Part shown: one piece after another, positions 29,662 to 37,995 of the stretch
Position numbering within the stretch: position 1 is the first letter of the stretch
Layout of the letters: the number at the start of each line of letters is the position of its first letter
DNA from: Alsobacter soli
GTDB lineage: Bacteria > Pseudomonadota > Alphaproteobacteria > Rhizobiales > Beijerinckiaceae
DNA: 51,527 nucleotides
Direction: 5' to 3'
Assembly: GCF_003004785.1 (NCBI RefSeq)
Contig: NZ_PVZS01000027.1
Location: 1-51,527, forward strand
Notes under the pieces: model-generated
Told to the model about the DNA's origin: nothing
Seen by the model: only the letters and a program-made list of their open reading frames with translations
The model's database searches: none
Translations under genes and position numbers: made by a program

Positions 29662-31347
29662 ATGACCACCCTTCCGGCCCGCACCGGCGGCCAGCTCATC
29701 GTGGATTGCCTGCAGGCCCAGGGGGTCGAGCACGTCTTTTGCGTGCCGGGCGAGAGCTACCTCGCCGTGCTGGACGCGCTGCATGACGCCAACATCAACG
29801 TCACCGTCTGCCGGCAGGAGGGCGGGGCCGCCATGATGGCCGACGCCACGGCCCGGCTCAGCGGCCGTCCCGGCGTCGTCATGGTGACCCGCGGCCCCGG
29901 CGCCACCAACGCCTCCGCGGGCATCCACATCGCCGAACAGGACTCCGTGCCGCTGGTGATGTTCGTCGGCCAGATCGCCCGCGACATGCGCGGCCGCGGC
30001 GCCTTCCAGGAGATGGACTACCGCGCCGTGTTCGGGACCATGGCCAAGTGGGCCACGGAGATCGACGAGGTGGAGCGCATTCCCGAGGTCGTGTCCCGCG
30101 CCTTCCATGTCGCCATGCAGGGCCGCCCCGGCCCGGTGGTGATCGCGCTGCCGGAGGACATGCTGCTCGAGGCAGCCGCCGTGCAGGCCGGGCCGCGCGT
30201 CGAGCCGGTCGAGATCTGGCCGGGCCTCACCCAGATGGCCGAACTGCAGAAGCTCATCTGGGCGGCGGAGAAGCCGGTCATGATCCTCGGCGGGACGGGC
30301 TGGACGCCCAAGGCCTGCGCCAGCGTCCAGCGCTTCGCCGAGCGCTTCGACATGCCGGTGGCGGCGTCCTTCCGCCGCCAGATGCTGTTTTCCGGCGACC
30401 ACGACAACTACGCCGGCGAGATCGGCATCGCCCCCAACCCGAAGCTGAAGGCCCGCATCGAGGCGTCCGACCTGGTGATCCTTGTCGGCTCGCGCATGTC
30501 CGAGATGGCGTCGCAGTCCTACGCGCTGTTCGACATCCCCACGCCAAAACAGACCCTCGTGCACGTGCACGCGGGCTCGGAGGAACTCGGCCGCGTCTAC
30601 CATCCGGCGCTCGGGATCTGCGCATCGCCAGCGGCCTTCGCGGCCGCGCTGGAGAGCCTGCAGCCGCCGAACGAGATCCCGTGGCGCGCGGAGACCCGGC
30701 AGGCCCGCGAGGACTTCCTCGCCTGGACCGGCCAGCCGCCGCGCATCCCGGGCCGCCTGCAGATGGGCGAGGCGATGCTATGGCTGCGCAACCGCCTGCC
30801 GGCGGATGCGGTCGTCACCAACGGGGCCGGCAATTACGCCACCTGGCCGGCGCGCTTCCTGCGCTACCGCCAGTTCGGGACGCAGCTTGCCCCCACCTCC
30901 GGGTCCATGGGCTACGGCGTCCCGGCCGCCATCGGAGCCAAGCGCGCCCACCCGGACCGCATGGTGGTGGCCTTCGCGGGCGACGGCTGCTTCCTGATGC
31001 ACGGCCAGGAGTTCGCCACCGCCGTTCAGTACGACCTGCCGGTCATCTTCGTGGTCGTGGACAACGGCATGTACGGCACGATCCGCATGCACCAGGAGCG
31101 CGAATACCCGTCGCGCATCTCCGCCACCATGCTCAAGAACCCCGATTTCAAGGCCTACGCGGTCGCTTTCGGCGGCCACGGCGAGCGGGTGGAGACCACG
31201 GAGGACTTCGCCCCCGCCTTCGAGCGCGCGGTGGCCTCCGGCAAGCCCGCCATCCTCCACTGCCTGATCGACCCCGAGGCCATCACCCCGGCGACGACAT
31301 TGACCCAGATCCGCGAAAAGGCCCTGGAGGCTAAGAAAGAGGGCTGA
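29662..31347 (+). CDS. Thiamine pyrophosphate-dependent enzyme, acetolactate-synthase-like
   Basis: A 561-residue ThDP enzyme with the three expected domains. The N-terminal Pyr domain holds the catalytic Glu31 (VPGESYLAVLDAL) and RGPGATNASAGIHIAEQDSVPLVMFVGQ. The middle domain carries PVMILGGTGW. The C-terminal PP domain holds the cofactor motif GDGCFLMHGQEFATAVQYD ending in VVVDNGMYG. It is not obviously an anabolic IlvB: no small subunit gene is nearby. It follows the glutarate CoA-transferase, so a 2-oxoacid or acyl-CoA lyase role in the same pathway is possible. Longer N-terminal reading covers repeat DNA and is rejected. Confidence 0.88.
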   Translation: MTTLPARTGGQLIVDCLQAQGVEHVFCVPGESYLAVLDALHDANINVTVCRQEGGAAMMADATARLSGRPGVVMVTRGPGATNASAGIHIAEQDSVPLVMFVGQIARDMRGRGAFQEMDYRAVFGTMAKWATEIDEVERIPEVVSRAFHVAMQGRPGPVVIALPEDMLLEAAAVQAGPRVEPVEIWPGLTQMAELQKLIWAAEKPVMILGGTGWTPKACASVQRFAERFDMPVAASFRRQMLFSGDHDNYAGEIGIAPNPKLKARIEASDLVILVGSRMSEMASQSYALFDIPTPKQTLVHVHAGSEELGRVYHPALGICASPAAFAAALESLQPPNEIPWRAETRQAREDFLAWTGQPPRIPGRLQMGEAMLWLRNRLPADAVVTNGAGNYATWPARFLRYRQFGTQLAPTSGSMGYGVPAAIGAKRAHPDRMVVAFAGDGCFLMHGQEFATAVQYDLPVIFVVVDNGMYGTIRMHQEREYPSRISATMLKNPDFKAYAVAFGGHGERVETTEDFAPAFERAVASGKPAILHCLIDPEAITPATTLTQIREKALEAKKEG

Positions 31348-31358
31348 CCAGTCTTAGC

Positions 31359-31469
31359 CGTCATCCCCGGCGGCGCGAAGCGCCGGGAAGGGGATCCAGG
31401 GGACTGCGCCAAGTTGCCCCTGGATCCCCTTCCGCTCCGCCGCTGCGCGGCTCCGGCCGGGGATGACGG
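31359..31469. repeat. Palindromic intergenic repeat, family B
   Basis: Arms CGTCATCCCCGGCGGCGCG and CTCCGGCCGGGGATGACGG, between the convergent ThDP enzyme and TPR genes; likely also serves as terminator. Confidence 0.92.
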
Positions 31470-31490
31470 CCGCGATGTTCGGCCGAATCC

Positions 31491-32087
31491 CTAATGCAGT
31501 TCCCGCAGCGGCGTGGAGCCGATCTCCTCGATGGCCTCCTGCAGCCCCATCAGGTGCGGGTTGATGGCGAGCGCGACCTGGAAGGCGGCGCGCGCCTCGC
31601 AGAAGCGCTGGTGGCGCAGGCAGATCTGCCCGAAGCCGGACACGGCGCCGAAATGGCGCGGCTCCAGCATCAGCGTCTGCTCGATGTCGTGCAGCGCGTC
31701 GGCGTCGCGCTTCTCGATGAAGGCCAGCGTCGCGCGCTTGTTCCAGGCCTCGGCCCATCGCGGCTGCTGCTCCACGAGGCGGTCCAGCATGGCGCCGGCG
31801 AGGTCCAGCGCCCCCGCCCCGATGGCCTCGATGGCGGCCGCCATCTGGCTGGAGGCCGACAGGTCCTTGTGGGCGATCCAGTGCGCCCAGATCAGGTCCT
31901 CGATGTCGTCGGGATCGCGCTCGGGCTCCGGCTGGGCCAGCTCGCGAAACAGCGCGTTCAGCCGGCGCGGCAGCGTCGCCGCGGGTCGCCGCTCGCCCAG
32001 GTGGAGGACGAGGGAGAAGACCTTGTCGATGGTCGCCGCCGACGGGGAGGAGCGGGCGGCGCGCGCCGTCCGTGTTCGCGTGCTCAT
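31491..32087 (-). CDS. Tetratricopeptide-repeat protein
   Basis: A 198-residue soluble protein built of helix pairs. Repeats are visible at about residues 92-160, including QPRWAEAWNKRATLAFIEKRDADALHDIEQTLMLEPRHFGAVSGFGQICLRHQRFCEARAAFQVALAINPHL reading in TPR register (two to three repeats). No signal peptide. The first 45 residues are basic and Thr/Ser-rich. It resembles small TPR proteins of alphaproteobacteria whose partner is not known. It is convergent with the ThDP enzyme gene and divergent from the sugar transferase gene. Confidence 0.82.
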   Translation of the reverse strand: MSTRTRTARAARSSPSAATIDKVFSLVLHLGERRPAATLPRRLNALFRELAQPEPERDPDDIEDLIWAHWIAHKDLSASSQMAAAIEAIGAGALDLAGAMLDRLVEQQPRWAEAWNKRATLAFIEKRDADALHDIEQTLMLEPRHFGAVSGFGQICLRHQRFCEARAAFQVALAINPHLMGLQEAIEEIGSTPLRELH

Positions 32088-32218
32088 GGTTGCGAGATAG
32101 GGCGAGGATGATGGCCGGGGAGGGGCGGGGCGAGTTCACCGGGACTTCGCTCCACAGCCCGGTTGCCCCAACGGCTGCGCTCGCTATGGTCCCGGCGTGA
32201 CCGCTGCGATGACCCTGC

Positions 32219-33262
32219 ATGCCTGCCTTTGAAGCCCTGCGCTCCGCGCCGACCCTGACCCTGATCGGCGTGATCGCCGCCCTGGCGACCTGGATGGCCA
32301 TTCCGCCCTTGATGCCGATGTTGCGGCGCTACGCCCTGGCCCGGCCCAACGCCCGGTCCAGCCACAAGGAGCCCACGCCCCAGGGCGGGGGCGCTGCGGT
32401 GGCCGCCGTCGCGGTGATCCTGGTCGCGGCCGCCGCGCTTCTTGCGCCTGGAGCGCCCGGCTCGGAGCGGCTGTCCCTCCTGGCGCTCTGCGGCGGCGCC
32501 GTCGTGCTCGCGCTTCTGGGGGCCGTGGACGACATCCGGCCGCTCCCAGCCGGGCCCCGGCTGCTGGTCCAGGCGGCGGCTGTGGCCGCCGTGGTCTACG
32601 CTGTTCCGGCCGAGGCCCGCGTGCTGCCCGACGCCGTGCCGCTCGTGGCCGAGCGGGCCCTGGCTGCCTTCGCGGGGCTGTGGTTCGTGAACCTCACCAA
32701 TTTCATGGACGGGCTCGACTGGATCACCGTCGCCGAATTCCTGCCCGTCACGGCCGCCCTGGCGCTTCTGGCGGTGTTCGGGGCGGCCCCGACGGCCTCC
32801 GGCCTCGTGGCCGTCGCGCTCGGCGGCGCGCTGCTGGGGTTCGCGCCCTTCAATAAGCCGGTGGCCCGGCTCTTCCTGGGCGACGTCGGCAGCCTGCCCA
32901 TAGGCCTGCTGGCCGGCTACGCGCTCTATCGCTTCGCCTGCGCCGGGCACGTGGCGCCGGCCCTTATCGTGCCGCTCTACTACCTGGCTGACGCCACGCT
33001 GACGCTCCTGCGCCGGATGGCGCGGGGCGAGCGCTTCTGGGACGCCCACCGCAGCCACTACTACCAGCAGGCCACGACCAATGGGCTGACCGTGATGGGC
33101 GTGGTCGGGCGCGTCTTCGCCGTCAACCTGAGCCTGGCCGGGATCGCCATCATCCTGGCGCTCGCCTTCACCCCGGCGCGCGGCATGCTGGGCGCCGCCC
33201 TTGCGGCCCTGTGCGTGGCGGCCCTCCTGGCCGACTTCGCCCAGAAACGCAGGAAGGCCTGA
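32219..33262 (+). CDS. Polyprenyl-phosphate glycosyl-1-phosphate transferase (GT4, MraY/WecA family)
   Basis: A 347-residue multi-spanning enzyme (about ten helices) that transfers a UDP-sugar phosphate to undecaprenyl phosphate at the inner membrane. Motifs are SSHKEPTPQGGGAA, GAVDDI (the Mg-binding aspartates), NLTNFMDGLDWI, LFLGDVGSLPIGL and the cytoplasmic DAHRSHYYQQA loop, all typical of WecA/WbpL-type initiating transferases. It is followed after 2 bp by a sugar-nucleotide reductase gene, so it probably initiates an O-antigen or other surface polysaccharide, as WreU/WbpL do. Confidence 0.93.
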   Translation: MPAFEALRSAPTLTLIGVIAALATWMAIPPLMPMLRRYALARPNARSSHKEPTPQGGGAAVAAVAVILVAAAALLAPGAPGSERLSLLALCGGAVVLALLGAVDDIRPLPAGPRLLVQAAAVAAVVYAVPAEARVLPDAVPLVAERALAAFAGLWFVNLTNFMDGLDWITVAEFLPVTAALALLAVFGAAPTASGLVAVALGGALLGFAPFNKPVARLFLGDVGSLPIGLLAGYALYRFACAGHVAPALIVPLYYLADATLTLLRRMARGERFWDAHRSHYYQQATTNGLTVMGVVGRVFAVNLSLAGIAIILALAFTPARGMLGAALAALCVAALLADFAQKRRKA

Positions 33263-33264
33263 TC

Positions 33265-34191
33265 ATGCGCGTCCTGCTCACCGGCGCATCCGGCTTCGTT
33301 GGGCGGCGCTTGGCGCGCGACCTGCTGGAGCGCGGCCACGCGGTGCGTGCGCCCGTGCGCCATCCCGCGCCCCTTCCTCCCGCAGTCGAGCAGCCGCCCA
33401 TCGGCGACCTCGCCGGCCCGGTGGACTGGGCGCCCCTGCTGGACGGCGTGGACGCCGTGGTCCACGCCGCCGCCATCGCCCACACGGGGCCGGGCCTGCC
33501 GGACGACCTCTATGACCGCGTGAACCGGGACGTGGTCCTCGCCTTGGCCGAGGCCGCCCGGGGTCGCGTGCGGCGTTTCGTGTTCCTGTCCTCCATCCGC
33601 GCCCAGTGCGGCGTCACGTCGGACCACCTGCTGACCGAAGCCGACGCCCCGGCGCCCACGGACGCCTATGGCCGCGCCAAGCTCGAGGCCGAGCGCGGCT
33701 TGGCCGCCATGCCGGACCTGCCCTGGACGGCGCTGCGCCCCGTAGTGGTCTATGGCCCGGGCGTCCGGGCCAATCTGGAGACCTTGCTCCGGATCGCGCG
33801 CCTTCCCGCGCCGCTGCCCTTCGGGCTGCTGCGCCCGCGCCGGTCCCTGCTGTCGATCGAAAACCTGGCGTCCGCGGTCGCCTTCGCGCTGGAGAGCCCC
33901 GAGCCGGCCCGGGAAGCCCTGATCGTGGCCGATCCGGAGCCGATCGACCTGGCGGAGCTGGTGTCCGCGATGCGCCGCGCCTTGGGGCGCAGCCCCATGC
34001 TGCTGCCCGTGCCGCCCGCCCTGATGGGCGCCGCGCTCGACGCCCTGGGCAAGGGCGAGGCCTGGCGCCGCCTCAGCGGCTCCCTGACCGCCTCGCCGGC
34101 GCGCCTGGTCAGCCTCGGCTGGCGACCTCCGGTTGCGTCGACGCAGGAGGGGGTTCGGCTATGGCTGGCGGCGGAATCACCGCGCGGGTGA
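33265..34191 (+). CDS. NAD-dependent epimerase/4-ketoreductase (WbpV/WreQ-like)
   Basis: A 308-residue extended SDR with VLLTGASGFVGRRLARDL (residues 3-20), FVFLSSIRAQCG and the catalytic YGRAKLEAE (Tyr-x-x-x-Lys). PxVVYGPGVRANLETLLRI matches the UDP-4-keto-6-deoxy sugar reductases such as WbpV and WreQ. With the preceding transferase gene (2 bp gap) and the CapD-like dehydratase opposite, it would make UDP-N-acetylquinovosamine or a similar 6-deoxy sugar. Its 3' end overlaps the convergent dehydratase gene by 83 bp. The sugar is inferred. Confidence 0.9.
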   Translation: MRVLLTGASGFVGRRLARDLLERGHAVRAPVRHPAPLPPAVEQPPIGDLAGPVDWAPLLDGVDAVVHAAAIAHTGPGLPDDLYDRVNRDVVLALAEAARGRVRRFVFLSSIRAQCGVTSDHLLTEADAPAPTDAYGRAKLEAERGLAAMPDLPWTALRPVVVYGPGVRANLETLLRIARLPAPLPFGLLRPRRSLLSIENLASAVAFALESPEPAREALIVADPEPIDLAELVSAMRRALGRSPMLLPVPPALMGAALDALGKGEAWRRLSGSLTASPARLVSLGWRPPVASTQEGVRLWLAAESPRG

Positions 34192-36109
34192 AGGCCGGAA
34201 CGGCTTCCGCCAGGATGTGGCGGCCGGCGTCCCGGTCCTCCGACTCGAGCGCGGCCCTCAGCTGGGCCAGCCACTCCTGGATGCGCGCCATGTCGGCGAA
34301 GAGCGGCTTGGCGGCCATCACGCCCTCCACGCCCGTGTCGACGGTCGGCTCCGCCTGGTCGAACAGGATCTCGTTGAGCCGCTCGCCCGGCCGCGCGCCC
34401 GTGACGGCGATCTCGATGTCGACGCCGGGCTCGAAGCCCGCGAGGCGGATCATGCGCTCCGCGAGCGTCATGATCTTCACCGGCTGGCCCATCTTGAGCA
34501 CGTACACGGAGGGCGTCTCCGCCGCGCTCGCCTGCGGCTGGCGCATGTCCACGTCGGCGTGCGACGCGGCCGTGAGCACCAGCTCCGCCGCCTCGCGGAC
34601 GGTCATGAAATACCGGACCATATCCGGGTGCGTCACCGTCACCGGGCCCCCGTGGGCGATCTGGGACTTGAACTTCGGCACCACCGAGCCGTTCGAGCCC
34701 AGCACGTTGCCGAAGCGCACCGCGATGAGGCGGGTGCGCACGGCCCCGTTCGGCTTGGCGCTGGCCGCCTCGGCGTCGAGCGCCTGCGCGTACATCTCGG
34801 CGAAGCGCTTGGTCGCGCCCAGCATGGAGACGGGCTCGATGGCCTTGTCCGTCGAGATCATCACCGCCGCGCTCGCGCCCGACGCCACGGCGGCGTCCAG
34901 CACGTTCACCGAGCCGAACACGTTGGTCTTGATCGCCTCGTCCCAGTCCTGCTCCAGGTAGGGCACATGCTTCAGGGCGGCCGCGTGGAACACGAGGTCC
35001 GGCCGGAAGCGCGCGAACAGGCGGTGGATGCGGGCCCTGTCGCGGATGTCCGCGATCACGCCGGTGAGCCGGGTCGGGCTCGCCTGGAGGGCGAAGGCTT
35101 CGGTGATGGCGTGGAGCGCGGGTTCGGAGCTTTCCACGATCATGAGCTCGGCTGCCCCGAAGGCGGCGACCCGCAGCGCCATCTCGCTGCCGATGGAGCC
35201 GCCGCCCCCCGTCACCACCACGCGCCGGCCCTCCACGAGCCCGCGCAGGCGGTCACGGTCGATGCGGACGCTGGGACGCAGCAGGAGGTCGTCGATCTCG
35301 ACGGGAGCGAGGCTGGCCCCGCCGCCCAGTCCCTCGTCCAGGGTCTGGAAGCGCGTGAGCGGGATGCCGAGCCGCCTCGCGGCCGCGAAGAGCTGCTCCG
35401 GCTCGGCCTCGGCCGCCAGGGCGGATGGCGTGGCGATCAGCCGCTTCACGGAAACGCCGCGTTCGGCCAGGTCCGCGACCAGCTTCTCGAGCTGGCCGGA
35501 GCCGGCCTTGAGCGAGACGCCCCGGATGCTCTGGCCTGCGTCGCTCGCCCGCGGCGACAGCGCCCCGACCGCGTGGATGCGCCGCAGCCCGCCGCTCTCC
35601 ATCGCGCGCAGCACGATCTCCACGTCCTGCGGGCGGCCCAGCACCAGGGCCGGCGTGGTGGCGAGCTTCTCCGCCTGCTCTCGCGAACGGACGAAGCGGC
35701 TGTACCGATAGGCGACCCGCGGGCCGCCGAGGAAGAAGATCTGGATCATCCAGTAAAGGACGATCGTGACCTTGCCGAAGAAGAAGCCGCCGTAGAAGTC
35801 CGGCGAGACCAGGCCGTAGTCCAGCACCAGCAGCGACAGGCTGAGGACCGTTACGGCCTTGACGATGCCCGACAGGTCGGGAAGCGACGCGAAGCGCCAG
35901 CGGGACTTGTAGAGTCCGAAATACCAGTAGACCAGGCTGGCGTAGGCCGCGAACGCGGGGATCAGGGCTGGCAGGTAGCGCAGCCGCGCCGTGAGCAGCG
36001 GACCCTCGAAGCGCAGCAGGAAGACGGCGGCCAGGGCGCAGGCTGTCATGAAGACGTCGTGCGCGACCACCAGCGCCTTCTTGTGGTCGAAGCGGCGGAG
36101 CAGGGACAT
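34109..36109 (-). CDS. Nucleoside-diphosphate-sugar 4,6-dehydratase, membrane-bound (CapD/WbpM/WreV-like)
   Basis: A 666-residue two-part protein. Four hydrophobic segments lie in the first 150 residues (the last ending near IVLYWMIQIFFLGGPRVAYR), then a CoA-binding-like regulatory domain, then a soluble dehydratase domain from about residue 280 with VVVTGGGGSIGSEMALRV (about 297-314), HAAALKHVPYLE and STDKAIEPVSMLGATKRFAEM. The Met before the ATK, where most SDRs have Tyr, is the known variant of the FlaA1/WbpM group. It would convert UDP-GlcNAc to the 4-keto-6-deoxy sugar. A Pro-rich tail overlaps the neighbouring gene. Start at ATG 36107-36109. Confidence 0.93.
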   Translation of the reverse strand: MSLLRRFDHKKALVVAHDVFMTACALAAVFLLRFEGPLLTARLRYLPALIPAFAAYASLVYWYFGLYKSRWRFASLPDLSGIVKAVTVLSLSLLVLDYGLVSPDFYGGFFFGKVTIVLYWMIQIFFLGGPRVAYRYSRFVRSREQAEKLATTPALVLGRPQDVEIVLRAMESGGLRRIHAVGALSPRASDAGQSIRGVSLKAGSGQLEKLVADLAERGVSVKRLIATPSALAAEAEPEQLFAAARRLGIPLTRFQTLDEGLGGGASLAPVEIDDLLLRPSVRIDRDRLRGLVEGRRVVVTGGGGSIGSEMALRVAAFGAAELMIVESSEPALHAITEAFALQASPTRLTGVIADIRDRARIHRLFARFRPDLVFHAAALKHVPYLEQDWDEAIKTNVFGSVNVLDAAVASGASAAVMISTDKAIEPVSMLGATKRFAEMYAQALDAEAASAKPNGAVRTRLIAVRFGNVLGSNGSVVPKFKSQIAHGGPVTVTHPDMVRYFMTVREAAELVLTAASHADVDMRQPQASAAETPSVYVLKMGQPVKIMTLAERMIRLAGFEPGVDIEIAVTGARPGERLNEILFDQAEPTVDTGVEGVMAAKPLFADMARIQEWLAQLRAALESEDRDAGRHILAEAVPAFTRAVIPPPAIAEPPPASTQPEVASRG

Positions 36110-36141
36110 GGGCGGCGGTATCGGGCCCGCCGGAGGCGGTG

Positions 36142-37260
36142 TCAACCGCGCGGACCCCACGGACCGGCCTTCATCCCCGTTCCCCACGGGCCGGCGAACG
36201 TCCCGGGCGCCTGTGGCGTCTGGGCGGCGGGCCCCGGGTCGGGCGGGGCGGAGGGCGCCGCCGGCGTAGGCAGGCGACCGCCCGCATAGCGCACCAGGGC
36301 GTCGATCCGCGCCTCGATGGGCGGATGGGTCGCGAACAGATCCGCAAACCCAGACCGGGGGTTATCGACGCAAAGCTCCATGACGCCGGACGGAACGCCT
36401 TCGATCTCCCCCCGGCCGGAGATCTTCAGAAGCGCCGAGATCATGGCGTCGGGGTTCTTGGTGAGCTCCACGGCCCCGGCGTCCGCCAGGAATTCGCGCG
36501 AGCGCGACAGGCCGAAGCGGATGAGCTGCGACAGCAGCCACGCCAGCGCGATCAGGGCGAGTCCGATCAGCACCGCCGCGAAGGCGCCGCCCGAGCCCTT
36601 CTCCCGCGAATCGCCGTCGCCGCTCGACGAACTCCGCGCCGACCCGCCGCTCCAGCGAATATTGGACAGCACCCGGAAGATCAGCTCGGCGAAGAACGAG
36701 ATCACCCCGGCGATCACCACCGCCACCACCATCATCCGCACATCCTCGTTGCGGATGTGCGTCAGCTCATGGCCGAGCACCGCCTCCATCTCGGCGTCCG
36801 TGAGGGCGTCGCGAAGGGCGGTGGTGACCGTGATGGCGTATTGCCCGGCGTTCAGCCCGGTCGCATAGGCGTTCAGCGCCTCGCCGGGCAGGATCTCGAG
36901 GCGCGGCATGGGCATGCCCCGCGAGATGCAGAGGTTCTCCAGCATCGCGTAGAGCCGCGGCTCCTCCGTCCGGGTCACGCCGCGGGCGCCGGTCACGGCG
37001 TCGATGAGCTTCTGGTGGAACTTGTAGGCGAGCAGCACCCACAGGGCGACCCCCAGCGTCGCCAGGGGCGCGGCGGCCAGGAGGTCCCGCCCGGCGCGCC
37101 GCACGAGCTCGTCCAGGCCGGCGTCGCCGCCCATGGCCTCCCCCAGCAGCGCAGCCGCGAACACCAGCAGGTAGACGAGCCCGACCAGGGCCGCCAGCAT
37201 GAAGACGGATCGGATCCGGTTGGCCCGGATATGAGTGTAGAGGCCGAAGACCGGGTTCAT
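36142..37260 (-). CDS. M48 family zinc metalloprotease (HtpX-like)
   Basis: A 372-residue integral-membrane protease. Two N-terminal helices (about residues 18-40 and 60-80) precede the zinc motif HELTH (His164, Glu165, His168), and the third ligand Glu256 lies in SREFLADAGAVELTKNP. Two further helices flank the catalytic site. The C-terminus is a Pro/Gly-rich tail ending GPWGPRG. The partner gene lemA lies 25 bp upstream on the same strand; LemA-HtpX pairs are common in bacteria and are linked to membrane protein quality control. The name is held back because the sequence is not the classic HtpX. Confidence 0.93.
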   Translation of the reverse strand: MNPVFGLYTHIRANRIRSVFMLAALVGLVYLLVFAAALLGEAMGGDAGLDELVRRAGRDLLAAAPLATLGVALWVLLAYKFHQKLIDAVTGARGVTRTEEPRLYAMLENLCISRGMPMPRLEILPGEALNAYATGLNAGQYAITVTTALRDALTDAEMEAVLGHELTHIRNEDVRMMVVAVVIAGVISFFAELIFRVLSNIRWSGGSARSSSSGDGDSREKGSGGAFAAVLIGLALIALAWLLSQLIRFGLSRSREFLADAGAVELTKNPDAMISALLKISGRGEIEGVPSGVMELCVDNPRSGFADLFATHPPIEARIDALVRYAGGRLPTPAAPSAPPDPGPAAQTPQAPGTFAGPWGTGMKAGPWGPRG

Positions 37261-37285
37261 GGCCGGGCCCTCCCGGGCGCGCGCC

Positions 37286-37858
37286 CTAGAACTTCACCGC
37301 CGGCGCCTGGTCCAGCGTCTTGCGGTCATCCGCGCCGACGTCGAAGAACTCGCGCGGCGTAAAGCCCATCGCGGGCGCGAAGAACACCGCCGGAAACGCC
37401 TGGATGGAGGCGTTGTACTCGCTCACCGCGTTGTTGAAGAAGCGCCGCGCCGCCGCAAGCTTGTTCTCCACGTCCGACAGGTCCGCCTGCAGCTGCTGGA
37501 AGTTGGCGCTCGCCTTCAGGTCCGGATAGGCCTCGCCCAGCGCGATGAGCCGCCCCAGCGCCCCCGAGAGCTGCTGCTCGGCGGCGGCCTGCTGCGCCGG
37601 TCCCTGCGCCTGCAGGGCCGCGTTGCGCGCCTGCACGACGGCCTCCAGCGTCCCGCGCTCGTGCCCGGCGTAGCCCTTCACGGTCTCGACCAGGTTGGGG
37701 ATGAGATCGTGCCGCTGCTTCAGCTGCACGTCGATGTCCGCGAAAGCCTGCGAGACGCGCTGCCGCAGCCCGACCAGCCCGTTGTAGACCGAAATCGCCC
37801 ACAGGATCATGGCGACCAGCACGCCCAGCACGATCCAACCGCCCATGCTCCCCTCCAT
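37286..37858 (-). CDS. lemA: LemA family protein
   Basis: A 190-residue protein with one N-terminal transmembrane helix (GGWIVLGVLVAMILWAIS, residues 6-23) and a long helical bundle outside. Family marks are YNGLVGLRQRVSQAFADIDVQLKQRHDLIPNLVETVKGYA (about 26-65) and the end segment VSEYNASIQAFPAVFFAPAMGFTPREFF. Function of LemA is not established; in this window it is in an operon with an M48 protease. Confidence 0.96.
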   Translation of the reverse strand: MEGSMGGWIVLGVLVAMILWAISVYNGLVGLRQRVSQAFADIDVQLKQRHDLIPNLVETVKGYAGHERGTLEAVVQARNAALQAQGPAQQAAAEQQLSGALGRLIALGEAYPDLKASANFQQLQADLSDVENKLAAARRFFNNAVSEYNASIQAFPAVFFAPAMGFTPREFFDVGADDRKTLDQAPAVKF

Positions 37859-37995
37859 CGCTCCCGGGCCGCCATTGGGGCCCGCTCCTTCATGGGGCGC
37901 AAGCTTAACCGTTCCGTGTGCGGGCGCACGCCGTCGCTTCGTTGCCGCCCGCGCCGCCGTGGGATAAGCAGCGAAAGGGCAGGGAGCACGACAGA

